Below are positions 8,302 through 16,543 of a stretch of DNA of 64,000 nucleotides, one piece after another. The stretch's first letter is position 1, and every line of letters begins with the position of its first letter. The translations under genes and the position numbers were made by a program. Below the pieces are notes generated by a model that searched no databases, was not told the DNA's origin, and was given only the letters and a program-made list of their open reading frames with translations. This DNA comes from Paenibacillus sp. NAIST15-1 (GTDB taxonomy: Bacteria > Bacillota > Bacilli > Paenibacillales > Paenibacillaceae), in assembly GCF_001894745.1 (NCBI RefSeq), contig NZ_BBYF01000003.1:496001-560000 (forward strand), written 5' to 3'.

Positions 8302-9967
8302 GGCTGCCCTCCTGTTGCTCAATTGCATATTGGTACCCCTGTTCCACGAGGAACCGCTGTCGCTTCAAGGCGTAATCCCGCTCCTTCGTATCTTCACTCA
8401 CAACTGAATAGAAGCTTGCTTGTCTCCCATCCGCCTTCGGACGAAGCAGTCTTCCTAACCGCTGGGCCTCCTCCTGCCTTGATCCGAAGCTGCCAGACAC
8501 TTGTATCGCTACCGTAGCATCCGGCAAATCCACAGCAAAGTTAGCAACCTTGGAGACAATCAACACTTGTATCGCTCCTTGCTTGAACTGTGCATACAAC
8601 TGCTCCCGCTCCTCTTGCGGCGTCTTCCCAGTCAATACAGGGGCATTCAGTGACTGCGATAACCGATCCAACTGCTGCAAATATTGCCCGATAACCAGAG
8701 TTGGAACACCGGGATGGCGCTGAAGGAGGCGCTTTACAGCCTCTATCTTCAATTCATTCTCTCCCGCGATTCTTGCCTTGTCTCGCTCGCCGGCTTGAAG
8801 GTAGTACCGTCTGCCAGCCTCTGATAAGGGTACACGAACCTCTACACAATCCACCTCGGCAATCCAACCATCCTGCTCCAGCTCCTTCCAAGGGAGCTCA
8901 TACCGCTTCGGACCAATCAAGGAAAATACATCCCGTTCGCATCCATCCTCACGGACGAGTGTGGCCGTCAAACCAAGCCGTCTGGTTGCCTGTAAATCTG
9001 CCGTTGTGCGAAATACAGGGGCCGGAAGCAAGTGCACTTCGTCATAAACGATAAGCCCCCAATCCCGCTCATGAAATAAGTGCATATGCTGGCACTCCCC
9101 ATCCTTGTCTTGACGGTAAGTCATCATTTGGTAGGTAGATATCGTTACCGGCCGTACCTGCTTCGTTCTGCCCGTATATTCGCCAATCTGTTCATCTAAC
9201 AGGGTCGTTCGCGCCAGTATTTCCCGCTTCCACTGCTTCACTGAAGTTGTATTCGATGTGAGAATCAAAGTCTCGCTTTGCAGCTCAGTCATAGCCGTAA
9301 TCCCAACGATTGTCTTGCCCGCTCCGCATGGCAGCACAATGACGCCATCTCCCGCAGCACGTTCTTCACTGCCGATAAAAGCCCGTACGGCTTCCCGCTG
9401 ATAATCCCGTACTCGGAAGCCTCCTTCATCTCGAAACCGGAAATCTAGCGGCTCCCCATCTCTGAATCCAACCCGATCCACAACCGGATATCCTGCATTA
9501 GCAAGCGCCCGCTTCAAGCGTCCACGATGCTTCGCTAATATAGCCACACAGCCATCCTGCGGCTTCCCTGTGAACAATCTGCCGACCTCTCGGTCTGACA
9601 ACATGCGCTCTAACACTTTCGCATCCTTAGCATGCAAGGTAATGCTGGATTCTTTTTCTTCCCCATGCAGGACGAATAAGCCATACCGCCCCATCCACAT
9701 CGCGATCTCTTGCTTGGCCTTAACAGGAACAGGGTAGGTTGCATGAGCATCCAGCACCGAGCAGACCATCTCCGCAGTCTTGCCGCTTGCCGCAGCATTC
9801 CATAGCGTAATTGGAGTCATTCGAAAGGTATGCAGCCCGTGCGGATTCTTCACCAACTCGGCAAATCCTAACAGAGCTCGGCGTACAACTGAATAGCCAT
9901 CGGACTGCGCATTAACCAGTATCGTCATGTCCTGCTGAACTGCGAGCGTAAACATCTCTTTCGTCAT
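8261..9967 (-). CDS. XPB/Ssl2-type DEAD/DEAH-box DNA helicase
   Basis: 568 aa from the ATG at 9967, preferred over an upstream in-frame GTG because GGGAGGTG sits 6 nt before it. Features: N-terminal helicase-associated domain (1-150), damage-recognition-like and RecA1 region with 'RDYQREAVRAF' (Q-motif-like), Walker A 'CGAGKT' (214-219), 'DEVH' (309-312), 'TAT' (334-336), and the 'VREDG' segment that matches the XPB RED motif. RecA2 follows with 'VSKVANFAVDLP' and 'QEEAQRLGRLLRP' (motif VI). XPB enzymes are 3'-5' DNA translocases used in repair; bacterial members are scattered, mainly in actinobacteria. It overlaps its partner gene by 41 nt and lies upstream of ylbF-ylbG. Confidence 0.93.
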   Translation of the reverse strand: MTKEMFTLAVQQDMTILVNAQSDGYSVVRRALLGFAELVKNPHGLHTFRMTPITLWNAAASGKTAEMVCSVLDAHATYPVPVKAKQEIAMWMGRYGLFVLHGEEKESSITLHAKDAKVLERMLSDREVGRLFTGKPQDGCVAILAKHRGRLKRALANAGYPVVDRVGFRDGEPLDFRFRDEGGFRVRDYQREAVRAFIGSEERAAGDGVIVLPCGAGKTIVGITAMTELQSETLILTSNTTSVKQWKREILARTTLLDEQIGEYTGRTKQVRPVTISTYQMMTYRQDKDGECQHMHLFHERDWGLIVYDEVHLLPAPVFRTTADLQATRRLGLTATLVREDGCERDVFSLIGPKRYELPWKELEQDGWIAEVDCVEVRVPLSEAGRRYYLQAGERDKARIAGENELKIEAVKRLLQRHPGVPTLVIGQYLQQLDRLSQSLNAPVLTGKTPQEEREQLYAQFKQGAIQVLIVSKVANFAVDLPDATVAIQVSGSFGSRQEEAQRLGRLLRPKADGRQASFYSVVSEDTKERDYALKRQRFLVEQGYQYAIEQQEGSHEYVSTMEADGTG

Positions 9968-10103
9968 TTGCCGCACCTCCCTTCGCTTGTTACTATTTTT
10001 ATCTATATAAGAATCCCCGAACTGTCCTTAACACAAAATGCAAAAAAGTCCATCCCTCCTCATAACAGAAGACGAGATGAACTGTACATGTTACATGTCT
10101 TGC

Positions 10104-10529
10104 CTAATGTGTGTAAGGCGATTCAGAAATCTCGCTGAGCGCCTGGCCTGCTTCATCCGCAAATGGCGTCCGTTTCGCTAAGTCGCCGATGGACACGACC
10201 CCTACGAGCTTGCCGTTCTTCACGACAGGAAGACGTCTAACTTGCTCTTCAGCCATCAATGCAGCTGCGTCGTCAATCGTCGTATCCGGTGATATGCTAA
10301 CGATCTCTTCTGTCATAATATGCGAAATCCGTGTGGAACCAGGGTGCTTGGCTGCAATGCCGCGAAGCACCAAATCACGATCCGTTACAGCCCCAACGAG
10401 TCGTTCTCCGTCAACTATCGGAATAAATCCCGTATCGTATTGCTTCATCTTGACGGCTGCCTCGTAGATGTTATCCAATACTGTACATGATGCACAGTTT
10501 GTCGTCATTACCTCTTGTACCGTTGACAT
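10104..10529 (-). CDS. CBS-domain pair protein
   Basis: 141 aa consisting almost entirely of two CBS domains (about residues 1-60 and 70-125) that form one Bateman module. The repeats 'DTGFIPIVDGERLVGAVTDRDL' (split here across the text) and 'VRRLPVVKNGKLVGVVSIGD' are typical. CBS pairs bind adenine nucleotides and act as energy or ligand sensors. No catalytic or ACT domain is attached. The start at 10529 is chosen over the ATG at 10535 because AGGAGG is 6 nt before it and touches the other. The gene is single; its 5' region has a 12-bp direct repeat at 10626-10656. Partner unknown; widespread as a general-stress-type protein. Confidence 0.88.
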   Translation of the reverse strand: MSTVQEVMTTNCASCTVLDNIYEAAVKMKQYDTGFIPIVDGERLVGAVTDRDLVLRGIAAKHPGSTRISHIMTEEIVSISPDTTIDDAAALMAEEQVRRLPVVKNGKLVGVVSIGDLAKRTPFADEAGQALSEISESPYTH

Positions 10530-10625
10530 CAGCATCCTCCTATTCAGGCATAGGTTGCCCTAATTGGAGGAGATTATCCAAGGTTATCAACCATTCTCCC
10601 AGCATAATGCGCTCTAATGCTCAGC

Positions 10626-10656
10626 CACGTATGTAATTGCCGAACACGTATGTAAT
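10626..10656. repeat. Two 12-bp direct repeats upstream of the CBS-protein gene
   Basis: CACGTATGTAAT occurs at 10626-10637 and 10645-10656, a 19-bp period. They lie about 100 bp upstream of the CBS gene start and 90 bp downstream of the M20 gene stop region; they might be an operator, but this is speculative. Confidence 0.5.
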
Positions 10657-10745
10657 GCTGAATAAGAGGTTAGCTGCTCAAATTTATTCACATCCAATGG
10701 AGTCTGTTACGTATTCTATACTACTATATCACAGGCAGCCAATGG

Positions 10746-11936
10746 CTACTTCTTCTCGGCCAATGCATCCATAGCTAATCCGATCAACATCTGGCCAGCG
10801 GGCAACATGGCAGACTCGTCGAAGTCGAACTTCGGATGATGGTGTGGATAACGAGCGTAGTCCTCGTTTCCAGCACCGACAAGTACGAAGCAGCCTTGAA
10901 TCTGCTTCACGTAATAGGCAAAATCTTCGGCTGGCATCATCATCTCTGCTTCCCGAACGCAATCCTGCCCCACCACTTCTGCTGCAATGCGGAAGACACG
11001 CTCAGCTTCGCTGTTGTCATTCACGAGTGCCGGATAGCCAACTCGGAATTCTAAGTCATATTCAGCTTCGTGCATTGCACAAGTAAGATCTACGATACGC
11101 TCGAAGCGCTGACGAAGCAGCTGGCGGACATCCGGATCAAACGAGCGTAATGTCCCCTTCAATTCTGCACGTTCTGCAATCACATTTTGGGTCGTACCCG
11201 CCTGTATGGAGCCAATGGATAGTACCGCAGGCTGAAGCGGCGATACGTTGCGGCTAACGATGGATTGCAGCTGCTGCACAAGCGAGGCTCCGATTAATAC
11301 AGCATCTGTACACAGATGCGGCATTCCTCCATGCCCGCCCTTCCCTGCAATCGTCAAGCGGAAGTCATCCACAGCCGCCATCATCGGCCCTTGACGCGTA
11401 GCTATGATGCCTGTAGGGATCGGTGTCCACAGATGAACGCCGTATATCCGATCTACACCTTCCAGCGCGCCATCACGGATCATAGCCTGAGCGCCGCCAG
11501 GGCTTACCTCTTCCGCAGGCTGGAACAGCAATCGTATTTCTCCTGACCAATGGCTTCGATGCTCTGACAACACCTTAGCTACCGACAGCAGCGTAGCCGT
11601 ATGTCCATCATGACCACATGCATGCATCACGCCGGCAACCTGTGAACGGTATTCACACTGCTTCTCATCTTGAATCGGAAGCGCATCTATATCTGCACGC
11701 AGGGCAACGACCGCACCATCACCATTGCGAATGCGGCCTACCACTCCGTTGCCACCAATGCCGGTTTCAACCTCAATTCCGAAGGAGCGCAGCTGTTCCG
11801 CTACAAATGCGGATGTCTTCGATTCCTCATAGGACAGTTCCGGATTCTGATGCAAGTAACGTCGCCATGCAATCATCTGGTCAAACTGCGCTGACAAAGC
11901 TTCCTTCCATAAGGACGATGCCTGAGACACACTCAT
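10746..11936 (-). CDS. M20-family amidohydrolase / N-acyl-amino-acid deacylase
   Basis: 396 aa, normal for the M20D group. Metal-site motifs are intact: 'ALRADIDALPIQ' (Asp ligand), 'VMHACGHDGHTATLL' (Cys/His ligands), 'LLFQPAEEVSPGGAQAMI' (catalytic and ligand Glu pair), and 'HHHPKFDFDE' near the C-terminus (last His ligand). The lid domain interrupts the catalytic domain at about residues 185-300 ('IAGKGGHGGMPH'). Members remove acyl groups from N-acetyl- or N-benzoyl-amino acids, and some act as indole-acetamide or N-acetyl-diaminopimelate hydrolases; the substrate here is not determinable. It is cytosolic, with a ribosome binding site GGAGAG close to the ATG. Monocistronic. Confidence 0.9.
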   Translation of the reverse strand: MSVSQASSLWKEALSAQFDQMIAWRRYLHQNPELSYEESKTSAFVAEQLRSFGIEVETGIGGNGVVGRIRNGDGAVVALRADIDALPIQDEKQCEYRSQVAGVMHACGHDGHTATLLSVAKVLSEHRSHWSGEIRLLFQPAEEVSPGGAQAMIRDGALEGVDRIYGVHLWTPIPTGIIATRQGPMMAAVDDFRLTIAGKGGHGGMPHLCTDAVLIGASLVQQLQSIVSRNVSPLQPAVLSIGSIQAGTTQNVIAERAELKGTLRSFDPDVRQLLRQRFERIVDLTCAMHEAEYDLEFRVGYPALVNDNSEAERVFRIAAEVVGQDCVREAEMMMPAEDFAYYVKQIQGCFVLVGAGNEDYARYPHHHPKFDFDESAMLPAGQMLIGLAMDALAEKK

Positions 11937-12148
11937 CCTTCTCTCCCCCCTACGTTTCCATTTTCATAATTGTACCATAACATGCATTCTTTCGTAGACA
12001 TCTTTGCATGATTCTGCCTGAAATATGGAGCCATATCCGCTCCTGCTAGAGGTGTCTTGCGCAAGCGTAGGAAACATACTATCATGGTAGAGAGTAAAGA
12101 TGGTTGTACTTACAAGGTAGACGAGAACTCGAAGGAGGAAAGTGGTAC

Positions 12149-12490
12149 ATGATAATCGAAAATTCTGGCCTGATCGGGCTTGAATCCGACCTTGCTTATC
12201 TTGATGAAGCAATGGAGAAGCTCGGTTTCTTTCGCGGCCAATGGGAGTATTACCGTGCTACATACGACTTGAAACTGGAAGCAGGCAGCGAAGACTATTA
12301 TTTGCGTATTAACACACGGGTGAAGGAAGGCAAGCTGGAGAAGCCAGATGCGATTCTGGCAATCGAAGCGGTCTACATGGGACGTGCGTCTTTCCCGCAC
12401 GGATTGGATTACGAAACACCCATTCCGCAAGCACAGCTCAACACTGCTACCCAACGCCTGCATCAATTGAAGGAAGCGCTTAGCGCGTAG
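12149..12490 (+). CDS. YugN-like family protein
   Basis: 113 aa. The start is the ATG at 12149, with AAGGAGG 9 nt upstream, rather than the frame's first ATG at 12104. The protein begins 'MIIENSGLIGLESDLAYLDE', contains 'WEYYRATYDLKLEAGSEDYY' and 'RASFPHGLDYETPIP', and resembles the YugN-like family, a small cytosolic Bacillales group without known activity. The ftsW-type gene begins 10 nt after its stop, so the two are probably co-transcribed. Confidence in the family is moderate; confidence that the gene is real is high. Confidence 0.8.
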   Translation: MIIENSGLIGLESDLAYLDEAMEKLGFFRGQWEYYRATYDLKLEAGSEDYYLRINTRVKEGKLEKPDAILAIEAVYMGRASFPHGLDYETPIPQAQLNTATQRLHQLKEALSA

Positions 12491-12500
12491 TGGTTCTCAT

Positions 12501-13766
12501 TTGAGTAGAACAACATATAAACCCATGAAACGAGATACCCCGTCTCCACCAGCCAAAGGCACGCCGGATTTCACCTTGCTCGTGCTTACGTTATTGCTAG
12601 TAGGATTCGGTGTCGTCATGGTATATAGTGCGAGTTCTAGTCTGGCTGCCGTTTCTGCTTTATACAACCATGATGCACTTTACTTCGGCAAGCGTCAGCT
12701 CATGTGGGCTGGACTTGGATTCATCGCAATGCTCATTGCAATGAATATCCCGTACAGGATGTATAAAAAGTTATTTATCCCTTTATTTATTGTTACGATT
12801 ATAATGCTAATGCTCGTTCCTTATATAGGACAAGAACGAAACGGGGCGCGAAGCTGGTTCGGCATCGGAAGTACCATTGGGGTACAGCCGGCAGAGCTGG
12901 CTAAGATATCAATTGTTCTGTACCTGGCCGCCTTAATTACCAAGAAGGGCGAGAAATTTCGAGATTTCAAAAAAGGGCTCTTCCCTGTCATGATTATCGT
13001 CGGCTTCGTTGTCGGCCTGATCATGCTGCAGCCCGACTTTGGGTCTGCCATGATTCTAGCCTTCTGCGCCGGTGTAATCGTCATTGCAGGCGGAGCCAAC
13101 CTGAAGCACATCATGAATTGCCTGTTGGTAGGACTGACAGGTGTGATTGTCGTTCTAGGATTGCATTTTTTGTTATCGCCCGGGAAGCTGACGGACGGAT
13201 ATCAATTCGCCCGCATCCAGTCCTGGCTCGACCCTTTTCACGATTCGCAGAATACCAGTTATAATCTCCTGCAATCGTTGAAGGCGATCGCTCATGGCGG
13301 ATGGACTGGCGCTGGGTTCGGTCAGAGCATCCAGAAGCTGCTCTATCTGCCCTACCCGTATAATGACTTCATCTTCGCTATCATCGCCGAGGAATGGGGC
13401 TTTATCGGAACAAGCATATTCCTGATCGTTTATTTGATGTTCATCTGGCGCGGCATCATGATCGCTCTCCGGTGTCCAGATACGTACGGGACACTTGTTA
13501 GTGTCGGCATCGTTGGGATTATCGCCGTTCAAGCCTTCATTAACATCGGAGGCGTAACGAGAACGATCCCGATAACCGGTGTCACGCTTCCACTCATCAG
13601 TTATGGCGGTTCCTCGCTGCTCATTACGATGGCGAGTATCGGCATATTGCTCAGTGTGTCACGCGAGGCGAATCGGATGAATCATGATAAGAAGCCAATT
13701 GGGAGCTTGCCGAATTCCCGCGAGCGAACAACCAAAAAAGACTACCGGCCTCTTAGGTCCGTGTAG
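12501..13766 (+). CDS. FtsW/RodA/SpoVE SEDS-family peptidoglycan glycosyltransferase
   Basis: 421 aa with about ten membrane segments from residue 25 to 390. SEDS proteins polymerise lipid II into glycan strands together with a class B PBP. Family motifs seen: 'VYSASS' near TM1, 'GARSWFGIGSTIGVQPAELAKI' region with the conserved 'QPAELAK', 'LQPDFGSA', and 'PITGVTLPLISYGGSSLL' at the C-terminus. FtsW, RodA and SpoVE cannot be separated with certainty; there are no other division genes nearby. The frame starts with TTG at 12501, 10 nt after yugN; the ATG at 12525 is an alternative, and neither has a strong ribosome binding site. The terminator hairpin begins inside the last codons. Confidence 0.9.
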   Translation: MSRTTYKPMKRDTPSPPAKGTPDFTLLVLTLLLVGFGVVMVYSASSSLAAVSALYNHDALYFGKRQLMWAGLGFIAMLIAMNIPYRMYKKLFIPLFIVTIIMLMLVPYIGQERNGARSWFGIGSTIGVQPAELAKISIVLYLAALITKKGEKFRDFKKGLFPVMIIVGFVVGLIMLQPDFGSAMILAFCAGVIVIAGGANLKHIMNCLLVGLTGVIVVLGLHFLLSPGKLTDGYQFARIQSWLDPFHDSQNTSYNLLQSLKAIAHGGWTGAGFGQSIQKLLYLPYPYNDFIFAIIAEEWGFIGTSIFLIVYLMFIWRGIMIALRCPDTYGTLVSVGIVGIIAVQAFINIGGVTRTIPITGVTLPLISYGGSSLLITMASIGILLSVSREANRMNHDKKPIGSLPNSRERTTKKDYRPLRSV

Positions 13767-13776
13767 TCTTTTTTTT
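13734..13776 (+). terminator. Intrinsic terminator of the ftsW-type gene
   Basis: Stem arms AAAAAAGACTAC (13734-13745) and GTAGTCTTTTTT (from 13763), ending in a run of eight T. The hairpin overlaps the stop codon at 13764-13766. The symmetric A/T tails make it usable from both strands. Confidence 0.9.
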
Positions 13777-13802
13777 CGTGGTGTGCATGCAAGCATAAGT
13801 GC

Positions 13803-14192
13803 CTATTTACTGATTCGCTGGATCTCTTCCAGTTCCTCATCTTTAAATGCGACGCCCTCAACCTTAACATTAATTTCAACGACGCCTAGTCCGGTCATAT
13901 TCTGAACCGCTTCGCGGACGTTTAATTGCAACTGGCGGCACACTTCCTGAATTGGCATGCCATACATGACAATCACTCGTAGATCTATAGCGGCTTCCAC
14001 TTGGCCTACCTCTACAGATACACCCTTTTGTACATTCTTGCCGCTCAATCGCTTCGCCCAGCCTTCGGACAGTCCGCCTGACATAGCAGCAATACCTGGA
14101 GTTTCAAGCGCAGCAAGACCAGCGATTGTGGCGACGACATCGTCGGATATCCGAATGTTACCTTCCTGCGTGTTCAATTGTTCCTCAGCCAT
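13803..14192 (-). CDS. Asp23/Gls24 family envelope stress response protein
   Basis: 129 aa from the ATG at 14192, which has AAGGAGG 6 nt upstream; the longer frame to 14249 has no such site. Asp23/Gls24 pattern: 'GNIRISDDVVATIAGLAALE', 'GIAAMSGG', 'VEAAIDLRVIVMYGMPIQEV', 'VREAVQNMTGLGVVEINVKVEGV'. These small cytoplasmic proteins are abundant, some are tethered to the membrane, and they are linked to envelope and alkaline stress; YqhY and YloU are Bacillus members. It is convergent with the ftsW-type gene and probably shares its terminator. Confidence 0.92.
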   Translation of the reverse strand: MAEEQLNTQEGNIRISDDVVATIAGLAALETPGIAAMSGGLSEGWAKRLSGKNVQKGVSVEVGQVEAAIDLRVIVMYGMPIQEVCRQLQLNVREAVQNMTGLGVVEINVKVEGVAFKDEELEEIQRISK

Positions 14193-14390
14193 CGTCATCC
14201 TCCTTTCTGTCTCCCTTATATTGTAGTCGATTTTTGAACATGAAAGCAAACAGTGTTATTCAACTCGAATCAGATTCAATTCGCACCGACGATATGGATC
14301 AATTGGCATAGTTTACAAACGAAAATCAGTTCGCTATATTAAATATCAGATGTTTTGCCCCATACCTTATGAACGTTAGGAGTGATCGGT

Positions 14391-15455
14391 TTGCGCAACC
14401 GATTGTTTTTTGCGCTTTTGTGCACCACATTCGTCCTTAGCGGGGTAGGTCATTACCTTCACTGGAATATGACATTGCAATTCGTCATCTCCGCAGTCGC
14501 GATTATTTTCGTCGCCGGCTTTCTTGGACGGGCCACAGAGAGTGTATCCCACTACGCAGGCCAGCGGCTCGGTGGCTTCCTTAATGCAACCTTCGGCAAT
14601 GCAGCTGAGCTCATCATCGCAATCTTCCTTGTTCGGGAAGGATTGTTCGACATGGTCAAGGCTAGCTTGACTGGTGCGATTATCGGCAACTTACTGCTTG
14701 TATTGGGGCTTAGCTTATTTGTAGGCGGCTTAAAATACAAGGTGCAGCGGTTCAACATCGAGCTTGCAGGCATGAACGGTTCTCTGATGCTGCTTGCTGT
14801 GATTGCCTTATTCGTGCCTGCCGCATTTTTCACCACTCATTCGATTAGTGCAGAAGGCACGAAGACGCTCAGTCTCATTGTTGCCGGCGTATTGATCGCT
14901 GCTTACTTGCTCTGGCTCGTGTTCTCTATGATTACCCATAAGGACCTGCTCACCGATGAATCAGCGGTTGGCGAGGAACAGGCAGAAGAAGAGCCAGCTT
15001 GGTCAAAATCAAAGTCTATCGTATTCCTGCTCCTAGCTACGGTTATGGTCGCATTCGTGAGTGAATGGCTGGTTGGCACCCTTGATTCGTTCACCGCACA
15101 ATTCGGCTTATCCGAACTGTTCGTGGGCGCATTCGTTATTGCAATCGTCGGTAACGCCGCAGAGCATAGCGCAGCCGTCATGATGGCGATGAAGAATAAG
15201 ATCGGCGCAGCTGTCGAGATTGCAATCGGCAGCAGCTTGCAAATTGCTCTGTTCGTAGCACCGGTACTCGTGTTTGTCAGTGCACTCTTCGGGCAAACGA
15301 TGGACATCGTATTTACAACCATTGAAATGGTGGCCATTGCAGTCTCTGTCTTTATCGCAAAGTCGATTTCTCAGGATGGACGTACGAATTGGTACGAAGG
15401 ACTGCTGCTGCTCGCTGTGTATATTATTCTTGGCGTATCTTTTTACCTCGTATAG
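14391..15455 (+). CDS. Calcium/proton exchanger (CaxA/YfkE-type)
   Basis: 354 aa from the TTG at 14391, chosen because TTAGGAG sits 8 nt before it; the upstream in-frame GTG at 14382 abuts that site. About 10-11 membrane segments. The two inverted alpha repeats have the signature acidic motifs 'FGNAAELIIA' (repeat 1, about residues 66-75) and 'VGNAAEHSAAV' (repeat 2, about 248-258), with an acidic loop between halves ('DESAVGEEQAEEEP'). Cax proteins export cytosolic Ca2+ in exchange for H+. The gene is monocistronic with a hairpin downstream at 15531-15556. Confidence 0.95.
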   Translation: MRNRLFFALLCTTFVLSGVGHYLHWNMTLQFVISAVAIIFVAGFLGRATESVSHYAGQRLGGFLNATFGNAAELIIAIFLVREGLFDMVKASLTGAIIGNLLLVLGLSLFVGGLKYKVQRFNIELAGMNGSLMLLAVIALFVPAAFFTTHSISAEGTKTLSLIVAGVLIAAYLLWLVFSMITHKDLLTDESAVGEEQAEEEPAWSKSKSIVFLLLATVMVAFVSEWLVGTLDSFTAQFGLSELFVGAFVIAIVGNAAEHSAAVMMAMKNKIGAAVEIAIGSSLQIALFVAPVLVFVSALFGQTMDIVFTTIEMVAIAVSVFIAKSISQDGRTNWYEGLLLLAVYIILGVSFYLV

Positions 15456-15529
15456 GCGTTCTGATTCATGATTCGTGTATGGAAACAGCTTGCCGTTGTC
15501 CCCTTCCTTCCATTTGCCAACAAAACACA

Positions 15530-15560
15530 AAAAGCTTGGGACTTGTCCCAAGCTTTCTTT
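15530..15560. terminator. Bidirectional hairpin between the Ca2+/H+ exchanger and ylaN
   Basis: Stem AAAGCTTGGGA/TCCCAAGCTTT (15531-15556) with a CTTG-like loop, A-rich on the left and T-rich on the right. It lies between two convergent genes and can serve both. Confidence 0.8.
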
Positions 15561-15598
15561 GTATTCAGTCGTTTACGCACTGAGCAATTTCATTCATC

Positions 15599-15889
15599 TT
15601 ATTTCTCTTCTTTGTTCAATGCTTCATACAGTACAGCAAGATTCCGCTCTAATCTGCTGACCAGCATACGTCCGACGGTCTCTTCTACCAATCCCGCTCT
15701 AACTGCAAAATCCACCTGTCTAGAAAAACCATACATTTGCGTATCTAGCACTTCCTCATAGAGAGGGCAGTAACGCGTCGCCAAGTTCTCCATTTGAACT
15801 TGAATGAGTTTCTCTATTTGATGCGCATCATCTTCAAGCAGAGCGAGCGCTTTATCATTGATCTGTTGTACCACATCCGACGAAGACAT
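15599..15889 (-). CDS. ylaN: YlaN family protein (UPF0358), iron/Fur-linked
   Basis: 96 aa. The core 'LIQVQMENLATRYCPLYEEV' and 'LDTQMYGFSRQVDFAVRAGL' match YlaN closely. YlaN is a small helical cytosolic protein; in B. subtilis and Staphylococcus aureus it binds iron and interacts with the Fur repressor, and it becomes important under low iron. The start ATG at 15889 is preceded by GGGGGGAAATCAGGC, a plausible but loose ribosome binding site. Single gene. No Fur box was recognised next to it. Confidence 0.93.
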   Translation of the reverse strand: MSSSDVVQQINDKALALLEDDAHQIEKLIQVQMENLATRYCPLYEEVLDTQMYGFSRQVDFAVRAGLVEETVGRMLVSRLERNLAVLYEALNKEEK

Positions 15890-16189
15890 GCCTGATTTCC
15901 CCCCTATGACCCGAAGTCACGTTTGTTCTATTTCTAATATTAGACGATCATGACCTGTAACACAAGATGCACCGCGAACTTCTGTGTGACAATGCGCACT
16001 TTTCCACCTGCAATTCCCTGTACCAAAGTGAAGCGACGCCTTGCATGGTCAGCATAATTGCCATCTCATAGAGAAAAACTTGAGAGAGCAAAAAAATAAC
16101 AGCGTATTTCAATATTAAGCAGAAAGTGCTTGTCCAAAAGAAAGAAGAGCCGAGACAATACGTCCCGACCCCCCAATTCTCGATCCGAA
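15890..16189. other. Intergenic region upstream of ylaN
   Basis: 300 bases without a convincing gene. A weak minus-strand hairpin (arms near 16162-16167 and 16151-16156, one mismatch, followed by a T-rich stretch) may terminate the HPr-like gene at 16190. Nothing else was recognised. Confidence 0.4.
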
Positions 16190-16432
16190 TTATTCGGCTA
16201 CAACAGTTACATTCAGACCATGCTTCTCGAATACTTCAGACATAGCTACTTTCGCTTCGTCTACATCCGGTCCATGAACATGCAGTTCATACGCTTGATT
16301 GCCAACGAGTGTCGTGAACAAACCAAGAATACTTTTTACGTCAATGTATTTGTTGTCGGCTTGTAACACAATCGAAGATCTGAATTTGTTCGCTGTTTGC
16401 GAGATTTCCACAATTGCCGTGTTATTAGACAT
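16190..16432 (-). CDS. HPr/Crh-like protein lacking the active-site histidine loop
   Basis: 80 aa. From residue 12 the sequence lines up with HPr: 'QTANKF' with HPr 'QTASKY', then 'YIDVKSILGL' with the Ser-46 region 'KSIMGV'; Ser34 here is the equivalent of Ser46. The aligned length between the start and this serine is about 12 residues shorter than in HPr, and the missing part is the His15 loop and the start of helix A. So it cannot be phosphorylated by enzyme I, but the serine recognised by HPr kinase is kept. By analogy with Crh it could be a regulatory protein, for example a CcpA partner; this is inference. Start ATG at 16432 has GGAGGG upstream. Confidence 0.75.
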   Translation of the reverse strand: MSNNTAIVEISQTANKFRSSIVLQADNKYIDVKSILGLFTTLVGNQAYELHVHGPDVDEAKVAMSEVFEKHGLNVTVVAE

Positions 16433-16543
16433 TGAAATCCCTCCGTCTCAGTAAATCACATCTAATTTATACGCTTCCATCATACCGTGAATAAGAGGCT
16501 GGGCGCAAGGTGAAATCCATCAGATGAAGCAGGCAAATATAGA

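Noticed and set aside
10104-10529. CBS protein as AcuB
   Set aside because: It lacks the ACT domain of AcuB and is far from acuA-acuC.
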